Shown: positions 51,816-61,698 of the stretch, one piece after another
How positions within the stretch are numbered: the stretch's first letter is position 1
Layout of the letters: every line of letters begins with the position of its first letter
Assembly (NCBI RefSeq): GCF_013868135.1
Contig: NZ_JACEMU010000004.1
Span: 1,860,001 to 1,924,000, forward strand
Length of the DNA stretch: 64,000 bases
Direction of reading: 5' to 3'
Source of the DNA: Paracoccus sp. S1E-3
Lineage (GTDB): Bacteria; Pseudomonadota; Alphaproteobacteria; Rhodobacterales; Rhodobacteraceae
Program-made: the position numbers and the translations under genes
Notes under the pieces: generated by a model
Seen by the model: only the letters and a program-made list of their open reading frames with translations
What the model was told of the DNA's origin: nothing
The model's database searches: none

Positions 51816-53087
51816 ATGAGCGAAGAGCGTTTGAATCTGGCCGACCTGAAGGCGAAAAGTCCCAAAGATCTGCTGGCAATGGCAGAAGAATGGGAGATCG
51901 AGAACGCCTCGACCATGCGCAAGGGCGAGATGATGTTCTCGATCCTGAAGGAGCATGCCGAGGACGGCTATGATATCGGCGGCGATGGGGTGCTGGAGGT
52001 CGTCCAGGACGGCTTCGGCTTTCTGCGGTCGACGGCGGCCAACTATCTGCCGGGGCCTGATGATATCTATGTCAGCCCCGAGATGATCCGGCAGCACAGC
52101 CTGCGGACCGGCGACACCGTCGAAGGTGTGATCCGCGCGCCGGGTGAGAATGAGCGCTATTTCGCGCTGACCAAGGTCGAGAAGATCAATTTCGAGGATC
52201 CCGAGCGGGCCCGCCATAAGGTGGCCTTTGACAACCTGACGCCGCTCTATCCCAATGAGCGGCTGAAGATGGAAATCGAGGATCCGACGCTGAAGGATCG
52301 TTCGGCCCGGATCATCGATCTGGTGGCGCCGATCGGGAAGGGGCAACGCTCGCTGATCGTGGCGCCCCCGCGCACGGGTAAGACGGTGCTGCTGCAGAAC
52401 ATCGCCCATTCGATCGAGAAGAACCATCCCGAGTGCTACCTGATCGTGCTGCTGATCGACGAACGGCCCGAAGAAGTGACCGATATGCAGCGTTCGGTTC
52501 ACGGTGAGGTGGTGTCCTCGACCTTCGACGAGCCGGCGAGCCGGCACGTCGCCGTGGCCGAAATGGTCATCGAAAAGGCGAAGCGTCTGGTCGAGCATAA
52601 GCGAGATGTTGTGATCCTGCTGGATTCGATCACCAGACTTGGTAGGGCATTCAACACGGTTGTGCCCAGTTCGGGCAAGGTTCTGACGGGTGGTGTGGAT
52701 GCCAATGCGTTGCAGCGGCCGAAGCGCTTCTTCGGTGCCGCCCGGAATATCGAGGAGGGCGGTTCGCTGACCATCATCGCGACGGCGCTGATCGATACCG
52801 GCTCGCGGATGGATGAGGTGATCTTCGAGGAGTTCAAGGGTACCGGCAACAGCGAGATCGTGCTGGACCGGAAGGTCGCGGACAAGCGGGTGTTCCCGGC
52901 AATGGATATCCTCAAGTCCGGGACCCGAAAGGAGGAGCTGCTGGTGGATGCGAAGGACCTGCAGAAGACCTATCTGCTGCGCCGCATCCTGAACCCGATG
53001 GGGACTACCGATGCGATCGAGTTCCTGATCTCGAAACTGAAGCAGACGAAGAACAATGCCGAGTTCTTCGAGTCGATGAACGCGTAA
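51816..53087 (+). CDS. rho: Transcription termination factor Rho
   Basis: Hexameric RNA helicase for factor-dependent termination. 423 residues: N-terminal helical domain, RNA-binding cold-shock-like domain ([22 protein letters not shown], in parts), Walker [16 protein letters not shown] near 185, Walker [19 protein letters not shown] loop region [20 protein letters not shown]. Between hemJ and mnmE, as in other alphaproteobacterial origin regions. Confidence 0.97.
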   Translation: MSEERLNLADLKAKSPKDLLAMAEEWEIENASTMRKGEMMFSILKEHAEDGYDIGGDGVLEVVQDGFGFLRSTAANYLPGPDDIYVSPEMIRQHSLRTGDTVEGVIRAPGENERYFALTKVEKINFEDPERARHKVAFDNLTPLYPNERLKMEIEDPTLKDRSARIIDLVAPIGKGQRSLIVAPPRTGKTVLLQNIAHSIEKNHPECYLIVLLIDERPEEVTDMQRSVHGEVVSSTFDEPASRHVAVAEMVIEKAKRLVEHKRDVVILLDSITRLGRAFNTVVPSSGKVLTGGVDANALQRPKRFFGAARNIEEGGSLTIIATALIDTGSRMDEVIFEEFKGTGNSEIVLDRKVADKRVFPAMDILKSGTRKEELLVDAKDLQKTYLLRRILNPMGTTDAIEFLISKLKQTKNNAEFFESMNA

Positions 53088-53093
53088 TGTCGC

Positions 53094-54353
53094 ATGGCCA
53101 CGATCTTTGCAGAAGCGACGCCGCCCGGTCGGGGCGGCGTGTCAATTGTCCGGCTGAGCGGGCCGGCGTCGCGGCAGGTGGCCGAGGATCTCGCCGGCCC
53201 ACTGGCTGAGCCGCGTTATTGCTATTACCGCTCGATTCGCGATGGCGATGACCTGATCGATCGCGCCCTGGTGGTGCGGTTCGACGCGGGGGCGAGCTTT
53301 ACCGGCGAAGACAGCTGTGAGTTTCACTTGCACGGCGCGCCTGTGGTGGTGAAGCGGTTGGAAGCTGCGCTTCGGGCTCGTGGCGTGCGACGCGCCGAAG
53401 CGGGCGAGTTCACACTGCGGTCCTTCGCCTCAGGCCAAATGGATCTGGCCGAGGTCGAGGGCTTGTCGGACCTTCTGGCAGCTGAAACGGAAGCGCAGCG
53501 GAAGCTTGCCGTGGAGGCGAGCACAGGCGCGCTTGGTCGGCTGGCGGAGGGCTGGCGCGAGGGGCTGATCGAGGCCGGGGCGATGATTACCGCCTCCATC
53601 GACTTTGCAGATGAGGAGATTCCGGAGGAGGTCGCCGCCGACGTCTGGAAGGGCATTACGGAGGTGCGGGCGTCGATTTCGGCCGAGTTGGCCGGATTTC
53701 CGGCGCGGGAGAGGTTGCGGCATGGATTCGAGGTGGCGCTGGTTGGGGCACCGAATGCCGGAAAATCGTCCTTGATGAACGCGATTGCACGCAAGGATAT
53801 CGCGATTGTCACCGAGCAGGCGGGTACAACTCGCGATGTGGTTGAGTTTCGGGCCGAACTGCATGGGCTGCCGGTCATCTTTCTGGATACGGCCGGCATC
53901 CGTCCGACAGAAGATCTGGTTGAAGGGATTGGCATTGACCGTGCGCGCGACCGTGCTGGCGCAGCGGATTTGCGGATTTTCCTGGGACCGATCCCGGATG
54001 AGGCGGCCGACCTGGTGCGCCAGGGTGATCTGCTTATCGAGAGCAAGGGCGATCTGACTGGTGCGCCGGGGGCGATTTCAAGCCTTACCGGGGACGGTGT
54101 CGACGCGCTGCTGGATCGGGTATTTGACTTCCTGCGTGGGCGGATGGCAAGATCCGGGGTCGCAAGTCATGCACGACAAGCAGAGGCGATGCAGGCGGCG
54201 GCGGATGCTTTGGACGTTGCGGCGGACATGTCCCCTGAACTGATGGCGGAAGCGCTGCGCGAGGCCTTGCATCACTTGCAGCGGCTGGTTGGCAAGATTG
54301 ACGTTGATGACTATCTTGATCGGGTCTTCAGCACCTTCTGTGTCGGCAAATAG
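53094..54353 (+). CDS. mnmE: tRNA modification GTPase MnmE
   Basis: With MnmG it makes the cmnm5/nm5 modification of wobble uridine. 419 residues: N-terminal folate-binding domain, helical domain, G domain with P-loop GAPNAGKSSLMNAI near 220 and DTAGIR, C-terminal FCVGK motif (canonical FCIGK). The NKxD motif of the GTPase appears as SKGD. It follows rho by 6 bp, and mnmG begins 12 bp after its stop. Confidence 0.95.
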   Translation: MATIFAEATPPGRGGVSIVRLSGPASRQVAEDLAGPLAEPRYCYYRSIRDGDDLIDRALVVRFDAGASFTGEDSCEFHLHGAPVVVKRLEAALRARGVRRAEAGEFTLRSFASGQMDLAEVEGLSDLLAAETEAQRKLAVEASTGALGRLAEGWREGLIEAGAMITASIDFADEEIPEEVAADVWKGITEVRASISAELAGFPARERLRHGFEVALVGAPNAGKSSLMNAIARKDIAIVTEQAGTTRDVVEFRAELHGLPVIFLDTAGIRPTEDLVEGIGIDRARDRAGAADLRIFLGPIPDEAADLVRQGDLLIESKGDLTGAPGAISSLTGDGVDALLDRVFDFLRGRMARSGVASHARQAEAMQAAADALDVAADMSPELMAEALREALHHLQRLVGKIDVDDYLDRVFSTFCVGK

Positions 54354-54357
54354 GGAA

Positions 54358-54373
54358 CGTTTCACGTGAAACA
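54358..54373. promoter_or_regulatory. parS site 1 at the mnmG start
   Basis: CGTTTCACGTGAAACA differs from the universal parS TGTTTCACGTGAAACA only at the first base. It spans the translation start of mnmG, about 3.2 kb from parB on the same strand. Confidence 0.9.
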
Positions 54374-56204
54374 TTTTGATGTGATCGTCATCGGCGCGGG
54401 GCATGCCGGCACCGAAGCTGCTGCTGCGGCGGCGCGGATGGGAAAGCGGGTTGCTTTGGTGACGATGTCGCAGCGCGATCTTGGCACGATGTCCTGCAAT
54501 CCGGCAATTGGCGGATTGGGGAAAGGGCATCTGGTGCGAGAGATCGACGCCATGGATGGCCTGATGGGGCAGCTGGCCGATGCTGCCGGGATCCAGTTCC
54601 GGCTGTTGAATCGCCGCAAGGGGCCGGCAGTCCAAGGCCCGCGCACGCAGGCGGATCGAGAAGCGTACCGAGCGGCCGCCAATCGGGCCGTGGCCGCCAT
54701 ACCTGGCATCGAACTTATTCTGGGCGAGGTAACGGACCTTCTGATCGCCGGGACGCGTGTTGAGGGGATCATGGTGGGCGAGACCCGTATTTTCGCCAGT
54801 CGGGTTATTTTGACAACGGGGACGTTCCTGAATGGTTTGATCCATATCGGCGAGGAAAGCCGCCCGGCCGGCCGTTGGGGCGACGGGGCATCGTCGCGAC
54901 TGGGCGCGGTTATTCGTGATCTTGGCCTGCCCTTTGGCCGGTTGAAGACTGGCACCCCGCCACGTCTGGATGGGCGCACGATTCGCTGGGATATCTTGGC
55001 CGCGCAGCCGGGAGACGATGAGCCCGAGCTTTTGTCGTTCATGTCGACATCGCCAACGTTGCGTCAGATCAGTTGTGGCGTCACGCACACAAATGCCGAA
55101 ACGCATGAGATCATCCGGAAGAATCTGTCCCGCTCAGCCATGTATGGCGGCCGGATTGAAGGGGTGGGACCGCGCTATTGCCCGTCGATCGAAGATAAGA
55201 TTCATCGCTTCGCCGATAAGGATTCGCACCAGATATTCCTGGAACCGGAAGGGCTGACCACCGATGTCGTTTATCCGAATGGAATTTCGACGTCGCTGCC
55301 GGCGGATGTCCAGGAGGCCTATATCCGATCCATTGTCGGCCTGGAGCAGGCGACGATCCTGCAGCCCGGCTACGCGGTCGAATATGACTATGTCGATCCG
55401 CGCGCGCTGGATCGCGGGCTGCAATTGCGCGAGGTCGAGGGCTTGTATCTCGCCGGCCAGATCAACGGCACGACCGGCTATGAGGAGGCTGGCGCCCAAG
55501 GTATGGCTGCCGGCCTGAACGCGTCGAGTGATGAGCCGGCGCATTTTTCCCGTACCGATTCCTATATCGGCGTCATGATTGACGATCTGACGACCCGTGG
55601 CGCGACAGAACCCTACCGCATGTTTACCTCACGCGCGGAATACCGCCTGTCCTTGCGCGCGGACAATGCGGATCAGCGATTGACGCCCAAGGCGCTGAAA
55701 TTGGGTTGCGTCGGTGAAGCGCGCAAGCAACATTTCAGCGACAAGATGGCCAAACTCGGACATGCACGGGCCGATCTGGAAGCGCGCAGCTATGGTCCGA
55801 AAGCGCTCGATGCAGCCGGAATCGCGACCGGTCGGGACGGCCGCCGCAGATCAGCGTTTGAACTGCTCGCCGGTGCAGATGTTGATATCGAAACGCTGAT
55901 GGCGATCGATACGACATTTCCAACGCTTGACGCGGAGACCCGCAAACAGACGAAGATCGACGCGACTTATGCGCAATACGAAGATCGGCAGCGCCGTGAG
56001 GCGTTGGCGCTGAAGCGGGACGAGCAGGTGGGACTGCCGCGCGATTTTGACTATTCCGCGCTTTCCGGCCTGTCCAAGGAGCTACAGGGGAAACTCGCCG
56101 CCACCCGTCCCGATACCATCGCGGCCGCCGCACGGATCGAAGGCATGACGCCGGCAGCCCTGTCTCTGCTCATCGCGTCGAGTCGACGGGCGAGCCGTGT
56201 ATAA
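54366..56204 (+). CDS. mnmG: tRNA U34 carboxymethylaminomethyl modification enzyme MnmG
   Basis: FAD-dependent partner of MnmE. 612 residues: [20 protein letters not shown] motif at the N-terminus, [31 protein letters not shown] with the catalytic Cys, and a helical C-terminal domain. The family normally begins MFHVKHFD; here the ATG of that start is ACG (54357-54359), so the GTG of the parS core at 54366 is taken as the start. AGGGAA at 54352-54357 fits this GTG. It overlaps rsmG as TAATG. Confidence 0.94.
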   Translation: MKHFDVIVIGAGHAGTEAAAAAARMGKRVALVTMSQRDLGTMSCNPAIGGLGKGHLVREIDAMDGLMGQLADAAGIQFRLLNRRKGPAVQGPRTQADREAYRAAANRAVAAIPGIELILGEVTDLLIAGTRVEGIMVGETRIFASRVILTTGTFLNGLIHIGEESRPAGRWGDGASSRLGAVIRDLGLPFGRLKTGTPPRLDGRTIRWDILAAQPGDDEPELLSFMSTSPTLRQISCGVTHTNAETHEIIRKNLSRSAMYGGRIEGVGPRYCPSIEDKIHRFADKDSHQIFLEPEGLTTDVVYPNGISTSLPADVQEAYIRSIVGLEQATILQPGYAVEYDYVDPRALDRGLQLREVEGLYLAGQINGTTGYEEAGAQGMAAGLNASSDEPAHFSRTDSYIGVMIDDLTTRGATEPYRMFTSRAEYRLSLRADNADQRLTPKALKLGCVGEARKQHFSDKMAKLGHARADLEARSYGPKALDAAGIATGRDGRRRSAFELLAGADVDIETLMAIDTTFPTLDAETRKQTKIDATYAQYEDRQRREALALKRDEQVGLPRDFDYSALSGLSKELQGKLAATRPDTIAAAARIEGMTPAALSLLIASSRRASRV

Positions 56205-56797
56205 TGGATGTTTCACGTGAAACAGAGGCGCTTTTGCTGCGCTATGAGAACCTGATCCACAAGTGGAACCCTACCATTAACCTTGTCGCGGCCGGAACCT
56301 TGGCGGAAGTCCATCAGCGTCATATCGAAGATTCAGCGCAACTCTTTCGATTTGCGCAACCGAAATCCGGAAAATGGCTGGACCTCGGCAGTGGTGGTGG
56401 CCTGCCCGGAATCGTTATTGCCATCTTGGGTCGCGACCTGCCGCTTCCCGTCGTGCTGGTCGAGAGTGACCGGCGAAAATCCGCCTTCCTCTCCACCGTC
56501 CGGAGGGAACTCAACCTTCCCGAGGTGACGATAAAAGCCCAGAGAATTGAGCAGCTTGAATCCGGAGAATTCAATTTCGTCAGCGCGCGCGCGCTTGCTC
56601 CCCTCCGCGACCTTCTTCCGATGATTTCGCGTCAGCTTGCCAGTGACGGGGAAGCGTGGCTATTGAAGGGGCGATCCTGGCAGCAGGAGGTCGAGGCCGC
56701 AAAAGCGGACTGGTCATTCGACATCGAGACATATCAAAGCGTCACCGACCCGGAATCGGTGGTCCTGAAACTGAGGAAGATCGAGTTCAATGCCTAA
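56204..56797 (+). CDS. rsmG: 16S rRNA G527 N7-methyltransferase RsmG
   Basis: Methylates G527 of 16S rRNA. 197 residues: SAM motif WLDLGSGGGLPGIVIAILG and VESDRRKSAFL, FNFVSARALAPLRDLL. The codons for residues 2-7 (DVSRET) form a perfect parS site. Its start overlaps the mnmG stop (TAATG); parA overlaps its end by 8 bp. Confidence 0.93.
   Translation: MDVSRETEALLLRYENLIHKWNPTINLVAAGTLAEVHQRHIEDSAQLFRFAQPKSGKWLDLGSGGGLPGIVIAILGRDLPLPVVLVESDRRKSAFLSTVRRELNLPEVTIKAQRIEQLESGEFNFVSARALAPLRDLLPMISRQLASDGEAWLLKGRSWQQEVEAAKADWSFDIETYQSVTDPESVVLKLRKIEFNA
56209..56224. promoter_or_regulatory. parS site 2 inside rsmG
   Basis: TGTTTCACGTGAAACA, a perfect match to the 16-bp parS consensus, in the first codons of rsmG and 1.36 kb before parB. 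Confidence 0.95.
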
Positions 56798-57569
56798 CGC
56801 AAAGGTCATTGCCATCGCCAACCAGAAGGGTGGCGTTGGAAAAACGACGACTGCTGTCAATCTCGGCGCCTGCCTCGCGGGGAGGGGGCATCCGACGCTG
56901 ATCATCGATCTCGATCCGCAGGGAAATGCGTCGACGGGCGTCGGTTGCCCGGTGAAGGGTCGCAACGCGACCTCCTACGATCTTCTTGCCGGGCGCCATG
57001 ATCTGGCTGAGGCAACCATGCCCACCAGCGTCGATAATCTGTCGCTTGTCCCTTCGACGCCGGATCTCAGCTCTGGCGATATCGACTTTGCCAACCGGCC
57101 CGAACGTATCAAGTTGCTCAAGTCCGTCCTTAGCCATTCCAACGGGCATGACTATATTCTCGTTGACTGCCCCCCGGCTTTGGGGCTGCTGACGGTCAAT
57201 GCGCTGGTGGCCGCAGATGCGGTTCTGGTGCCGCTGCAGGCCGAGTTCTACGCGCTGGAGGGGCTTTCCCAATTGCTGATGACCGTTCGGGAAGTCCGCC
57301 AGGCGGCCAATCCCGATCTGCGCCTCGACGGCGTGGTCCTGACCATGTATGACGGCCGGAACAACCTGTCCCAGCAGGTCGAGGCTGACGCGCGTGCAAC
57401 CTTGGGCGAGTTGGTCTATGATACCGTCATTCCGCGCAATGTCCGCATTTCCGAAGCGCCCTCACACGGTCTTCCTGTCATTTCCTACGATCCCAGCTCC
57501 ACCGGCAGCCGTGCCTATACCGCCCTGACCGATGAATTTCTCGCCCGACAGAAGGATATGCGCCAATGA
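56790..57569 (+). CDS. parA: Chromosome partitioning ATPase ParA
   Basis: Walker-type ATPase that segregates ParB-parS complexes. 259 residues: deviant Walker A KGGVGKTTTAVNLG at about 13-26, IIDLDPQGNAST, DCPPALGLLTVNAL, and C-terminal helical basic surface. Overlaps rsmG by 8 bp and parB by 4 bp. Confidence 0.96.
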   Translation: MPNAKVIAIANQKGGVGKTTTAVNLGACLAGRGHPTLIIDLDPQGNASTGVGCPVKGRNATSYDLLAGRHDLAEATMPTSVDNLSLVPSTPDLSSGDIDFANRPERIKLLKSVLSHSNGHDYILVDCPPALGLLTVNALVAADAVLVPLQAEFYALEGLSQLLMTVREVRQAANPDLRLDGVVLTMYDGRNNLSQQVEADARATLGELVYDTVIPRNVRISEAPSHGLPVISYDPSSTGSRAYTALTDEFLARQKDMRQ

Positions 57570-58450
57570 GCCAGAACAAACGCAGCAGCCTCGGTCGCGG
57601 CCTTTCGGCGCTGATGGCCGATCTGCAGACCGATGAAATCGCGCCGGCTCGCGAAGGTGCGCAGCGCGAAGGGACGCTGATGGTTCCGACCGAGCAGATC
57701 GCGCCGAACCCCGATCAGCCGCGTCGCGTTTTCGACCAGACTGCATTGTCGGAACTCGCCGATTCCATTCGCACGCGTGGGGTGATTCAGCCGCTGATCG
57801 TGCGCCGGCATCCGCAGGATACCAATATTTACCAGATCGTTGCCGGCGAGCGCCGCTGGCGCGCGTCGCAGATCGCCCAGGTCCACGAACTTCCGGTGAT
57901 AATCCGCGATTTCAGCGATGCCGAAATGCTGGAAGTCGCCATTATCGAAAACATTCAGCGCGCCGATCTGAATGCGATCGACGAGGCGGCCTCCTACCGG
58001 CAGCTGATGACCCGGTTCGGACATACGCAGGAAAAACTGGCAGAGGCGCTAGGCAAAAGCCGCAGCCATATCGCCAATCTGCTGCGCCTTCTGAATCTCC
58101 CCGACCAGGTGCAGGAATGGGTGCGCGAGGAGAAGCTGTCCGCAGGACATGCGCGCGCGCTGGTGACTGCTGAAAACCCGACCGCGATCGCGCGTCGCAT
58201 CATCGACAAGGACCTCTCGGTGCGCGAGGTCGAGTCGCTGATGCGCGAAAAATCCACCAAACTCGCCAAACCGCGCAACAGTCGCGAAGCGGATGCCGAT
58301 ACGCGGGCGTTGGAGGGCGATCTCACAGCCACGCTGAAAATGCGCGTGCAGATCAAGCACGCCGGCACGGATGGCGGCCAGCTGGTCATCACCTACAAGG
58401 ATCTCGATCAGCTCGACCGTCTGTGCCAGATCCTCGCCGGGAATGCTTAA
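57566..58450 (+). CDS. parB: Chromosome partitioning protein ParB
   Basis: CTP-dependent parS-binding clamp. 294 residues: N-terminal ParA-interaction segment (LGRGLSALMAD), CTP-binding box with GERRWRASQ, helix-turn-helix (ALGKSRSHIANLLRLLNLP) and a C-terminal dimer domain. Its ATG overlaps the parA stop (ATGA). Convergent with the DUF454 gene, overlapping it by 4 bp. Confidence 0.96.
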   Translation: MSQNKRSSLGRGLSALMADLQTDEIAPAREGAQREGTLMVPTEQIAPNPDQPRRVFDQTALSELADSIRTRGVIQPLIVRRHPQDTNIYQIVAGERRWRASQIAQVHELPVIIRDFSDAEMLEVAIIENIQRADLNAIDEAASYRQLMTRFGHTQEKLAEALGKSRSHIANLLRLLNLPDQVQEWVREEKLSAGHARALVTAENPTAIARRIIDKDLSVREVESLMREKSTKLAKPRNSREADADTRALEGDLTATLKMRVQIKHAGTDGGQLVITYKDLDQLDRLCQILAGNA

Positions 58451-58800
58451 GTTTCAGGGCGGGTCAGGATGAACAGGGCGATGGTCGCCAGGATGGTCGC
58501 CTGCACGGCGACCGCCTGCGGAGGCACCCCCAGGGCAAGCGAGATCGCCACGCTTCCCGACATCGCCACAACCGACAGAACCTTCGCTCCGCGCCGTATC
58601 GCACCGCGTTCCTGCCAGCGGCGAATGTCGGGACCAAAAACCGGATCTGCCAAAAGCCGCTGGCGCAGCCGCTCAGACGATCGCCCGAATGCCCAAAGCG
58701 CCACCAGCAGGAAGGGCACGGTCGGGACGATCGGCAGAAACGCGCCGATCAAGGCGCAACCGACGGCAAGCCAGCCGATCCCAAGATAGACAAGGCGCAT
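58447..58800 (-). CDS. DUF454 (YbaN) membrane protein
   Basis: A 117-residue inner membrane protein with three or four hydrophobic segments. GWLAVGCALIGAFLPIVPTVPFLLVALWAF, in parts, is the YbaN pattern. Function unknown. It follows hemW with a one-base overlap and may be co-translated. Confidence 0.85.
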   Translation of the reverse strand: MRLVYLGIGWLAVGCALIGAFLPIVPTVPFLLVALWAFGRSSERLRQRLLADPVFGPDIRRWQERGAIRRGAKVLSVVAMSGSVAISLALGVPPQAVAVQATILATIALFILTRPET

Positions 58801-59954
58801 CAGCCGGCCATCTCACGCAGGACGTAATTCAACAGCGGACGCCCGGCCGAGGTTGCGCGCGCCCGCTCGTCGTTGAGGTCCAGCAAGCCATCCTCAACCA
58901 GCCTGGCCGTGCGTCGTGTATCCAGCCGGCCACCCTTGGCACGATAGCGTCGAAGGTCCATTCCTTCTGTCAGCCGCATCGACATCAGCAGATATTCCGA
59001 CGCAAGATCGTCGTCCGTCTGCAGCTCATGTTCGATATCTCCATTGCCGTTGCGATCAACCAACGCCAACCACCGGCCCGGAGTTCGCTCTGCGACCGTC
59101 GCCACACGGCCTGAAGGCAGCGACAGCCGGCCATGCGCGCCCGGACCCAACCCCGCCCAGTCCCCTTGACGCCAATAGATCAGATTATGCCGCGACTCCT
59201 TGCCGGGTGCCGAATGATTCGATACCTCATAGGCGGGCATTCCGGCGGATGCTAAAATATCCTGCGTTTCCATATACATATCTGCAGCCACATCGTCCTC
59301 CGGCAGGCCGCGCAGGTGACCGGCGGCATGCCGCGCGCCAAATACCGTGCCATCCTCAATGGTCAGCTGATAAAGCGACAGATGGTCCACGGCCATGGAC
59401 AATGCCTCCTTCAACTCGGCGCGCCAGGCGCCCGGATCCTGATCCTGCCGGCCATAGATAAGATCGAAGCTGACACGTTCAAAGCAGCTGCGCGCAAGGT
59501 CGAAGGCCGTGCGGGCTTCGGCCACGCTATGCATCCGCCCCAGCCGGCGCAGGTCCGCGTCATTCAGTGCCTGCACGCCCATGGACAGTCGGTTCACCCC
59601 GGCCCCGGCATAGCCGCGAAAGCGGCCGGCATCGACGCTTCCCGGATTGGCCTCCATGGTAATTTCCATGTCATTGGCGAAGGTCCAGGCGCCCCGCGCG
59701 GCCTCCAGCACGGCAGCCACGGTTTCGGGCGCCATCAATGAGGGGGTGCCACCGCCAAAGAAAATGCTGTTCAACACCCGGCCCGGAACCATCGCGCCCA
59801 AACGGGCGATTTCGGCGCGATAGGCTTCGGCCCAGCGCGCCTGATCGATCGAGGTCGCGACATGGCTGTTGAAGTCGCAATAAGGACATTTCGACGCGCA
59901 AAATGGCCAGTGGACATAAAGCCCGAAGCCGCCATTTTGCCAGTCTTCGATCAT
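58800..59954 (-). CDS. hemW: Radical SAM haem chaperone HemW
   Basis: 384-residue radical SAM protein. The C-x3-C-x2-C cluster motif is in FCASKCPYCDFN (about 20-28), preceded by YVHWPFC; MGVQALNDADLRRLGR and FDLIYGRQ follow, and a C-terminal HemW domain. Formerly called coproporphyrinogen dehydrogenase-like; it now is considered a haem-transfer protein. Overlaps ridA by 4 bp. Confidence 0.92.
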   Translation of the reverse strand: MIEDWQNGGFGLYVHWPFCASKCPYCDFNSHVATSIDQARWAEAYRAEIARLGAMVPGRVLNSIFFGGGTPSLMAPETVAAVLEAARGAWTFANDMEITMEANPGSVDAGRFRGYAGAGVNRLSMGVQALNDADLRRLGRMHSVAEARTAFDLARSCFERVSFDLIYGRQDQDPGAWRAELKEALSMAVDHLSLYQLTIEDGTVFGARHAAGHLRGLPEDDVAADMYMETQDILASAGMPAYEVSNHSAPGKESRHNLIYWRQGDWAGLGPGAHGRLSLPSGRVATVAERTPGRWLALVDRNGNGDIEHELQTDDDLASEYLLMSMRLTEGMDLRRYRAKGGRLDTRRTARLVEDGLLDLNDERARATSAGRPLLNYVLREMAG

Positions 59955-60325
59955 TCTTTCAGCGCTGTAACTTCGATTTCGACTTTCATCTCGGGCTTGA
60001 TCAGGCCCGCGACCACCATCGTCGCCGCAGGCCGCACATTGCCCAGATTCGCACCCAGAACGGGGGCAATGGTATCCACCATTGCGGCGTCGGTGAGGGT
60101 ATATTGCACGCGCACGATATCGGCGAGGTCGAAACCCGCCTCGTCCAGTACGCGAGAGATCGTGACAAAGCAGTTCTGCGTCTGCTCGGTCACATCTTCA
60201 GGCATCGCCATGGTCGCATAGTCATAACCGGTCACGCCCGAGATGAAGCACCACGGCCCCTTCACGACGGCCCGGCTATAGCCCATCACCGCTTCGAACG
60301 GCGATCCGGTCGAGATCCTATGCAA
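59951..60325 (-). CDS. RidA family protein
   Basis: A 124-residue Rid-fold protein. GPWCFISGVTGYDYAT, IVRVQYTLTDAA and NVRPAATMVVAGL with the conserved Arg, followed by KVEIEVTAL, match the family; RidA enzymes hydrolyse reactive enamine/imine intermediates. The subgroup is not the canonical RidA. The best start is a TTG at 60325: GGAGG stands 6 nt before it, within the end of rdgB. No in-frame ATG is suitably placed. Confidence 0.82.
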   Translation of the reverse strand: MHRISTGSPFEAVMGYSRAVVKGPWCFISGVTGYDYATMAMPEDVTEQTQNCFVTISRVLDEAGFDLADIVRVQYTLTDAAMVDTIAPVLGANLGNVRPAATMVVAGLIKPEMKVEIEVTALKE

Positions 60326-60926
60326 AACTCGCCTCCAGCATCTTCGCCACCGCAATCGCCCGGTGGCTGATCTTGTTCTTCGCCTCGGCGTTCATTTCAC
60401 CCAACGTGATCGCGTGTCCGTCCGGCACAAAGATGGGATCATAGCCGTGACCTTCAAGACCGCGCGGCGGCCAGGCGACCTGACCGGGCAAGACGCCCTC
60501 GAAAACCTCGTCATGCCCGTCCGGCCAGGCCAGAACCAGCGTGCAGCGGAACTGCGCCCTCCGGGGGTAGGGGGCGGCAACGGCTTCCAGTTCGCGCCAG
60601 GTGCGCGCCATCGCCATGCCGAAGTCGCGGCCATTCCCGATTTCGGCCCAATCGGCGGTATAGACGCCTGGCGCGCCGCCCAGGGCATCGACGCTTATGC
60701 CGCTGTCATCCGACAGCGCCGGCAGGCCGGTCGCCGCCACGGCGGCATGGGCCTTGATCCGGGCGTTGCCGACGAAATTGTCCTCGGTCTCGACCGGCTC
60801 GGCCAGCCCAAGCTCGGCCGCGCCGACCACCTCGACGCCGTAGGGCGCCAGCAGCGCCCGCATCTCGGTCAGCTTGCCGGCATTATGCGTCGCGACCAGC
60901 AGCTTCTTGCCCTCAAAGCGGCGCAT
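60318..60926 (-). CDS. rdgB: dITP/XTP pyrophosphatase RdgB
   Basis: Removes non-canonical purine nucleotides. 202 residues: LLVATHNAGKLTEMRALL substrate motif, SDDSGISVDALGGAPGVYTADWA in parts, and YDPIFVPDG. Its start overlaps the rph stop (TGATG); ridA overlaps its end by 8 bp. Confidence 0.94.
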   Translation of the reverse strand: MRRFEGKKLLVATHNAGKLTEMRALLAPYGVEVVGAAELGLAEPVETEDNFVGNARIKAHAAVAATGLPALSDDSGISVDALGGAPGVYTADWAEIGNGRDFGMAMARTWRELEAVAAPYPRRAQFRCTLVLAWPDGHDEVFEGVLPGQVAWPPRGLEGHGYDPIFVPDGHAITLGEMNAEAKNKISHRAIAVAKMLEASFA

Positions 60927-61636
60927 CAGATGGCCGCCTTCTGCGCGGCCACCAGTTCCGCGACGCCCGCCTCGGCCAGGTCCAGCAGCGTCCCCATCTG
61001 CTCACGGCTGAAGGTCGCGCCTTCGGCCGACATCTGCACCTCGATCAGCCGGCCGGCGCCCGTCATCACGAAATTGCCGTCTGTGCCGGCTTCGCTGTCT
61101 TCGGCATAATCCAGATCGACCACCGGTTGGCCGGCATAGATCCCGCAGGACACCGCCGCCACATGGTCGATCAGCGGGTCCGAGGTCACCAGACCGGCCT
61201 CGATCAGCTTGTTCACCGCCAGCCTCAGTGCCACCCAGCCGCCGGTGATCGAGGCGCAACGCGTCCCCCCATCCGCCTGAATGACATCGCAGTCGACGAC
61301 GATCTGCCGCTCGCCCAGGGCACGCTTGTCGACACCGGCGCGCAGGGCCCGGCCGATCAGCCGCTGAATTTCGACCGTGCGGCCGCCTTGCTTGCCGGAT
61401 GCGGCTTCGCGCCGGTTACGGGTGTTCGTCGCCCGCGGCAACATGCCGTATTCCGCTGTTACCCAGCCCTGACCGGTTCCGCGCAGAAACGGGGGGGCCT
61501 TTTCCTCGATCGAGGCGCTGCACAGCACATGGGTGCCTCCGACCTTGATCAGGCAGGACCCCTCGGCATGCCGCATGACGCCAGTCTCGATTGAAATCGG
61601 CCGCATTTCGCTTAAGTTTCTGCCCGAGGGACGCAT
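60926..61636 (-). CDS. rph: Ribonuclease PH
   Basis: Phosphorolytic 3' exoribonuclease for tRNA 3' end maturation. 236 residues: [34 protein letters not shown] and [34 protein letters not shown]. The frame opens at 61666, but AAAGGA spacing and family length favour the ATG at 61636. Divergent from hrcA with 62 bp between starts. Confidence 0.94.
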   Translation of the reverse strand: MRPSGRNLSEMRPISIETGVMRHAEGSCLIKVGGTHVLCSASIEEKAPPFLRGTGQGWVTAEYGMLPRATNTRNRREAASGKQGGRTVEIQRLIGRALRAGVDKRALGERQIVVDCDVIQADGGTRCASITGGWVALRLAVNKLIEAGLVTSDPLIDHVAAVSCGIYAGQPVVDLDYAEDSEAGTDGNFVMTGAGRLIEVQMSAEGATFSREQMGTLLDLAEAGVAELVAAQKAAI

Positions 61637-61660
61637 TGGATATCCTTTCCTGGTTCGGCG

Positions 61661-61670
61661 CCCCATTACA
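61661..61670 (+). promoter_or_regulatory. Possible RpoH-type -10 element upstream of hrcA
   Basis: CCCCATTACA matches the heat-shock -10 (CCCCATnT). No convincing CTTGAA-like -35 was found at the right distance, and no CIRCE element is present, so this is weak. Confidence 0.25.
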
Positions 61671-61698
61671 GGCCAGCAAAGGACGGACGCAAGCCCGC

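Noticed and set aside
61637..61698. CIRCE operator in front of hrcA
   Set aside because: No TTAGCACTC-N9-GAGTGCTAA-like repeat is present.
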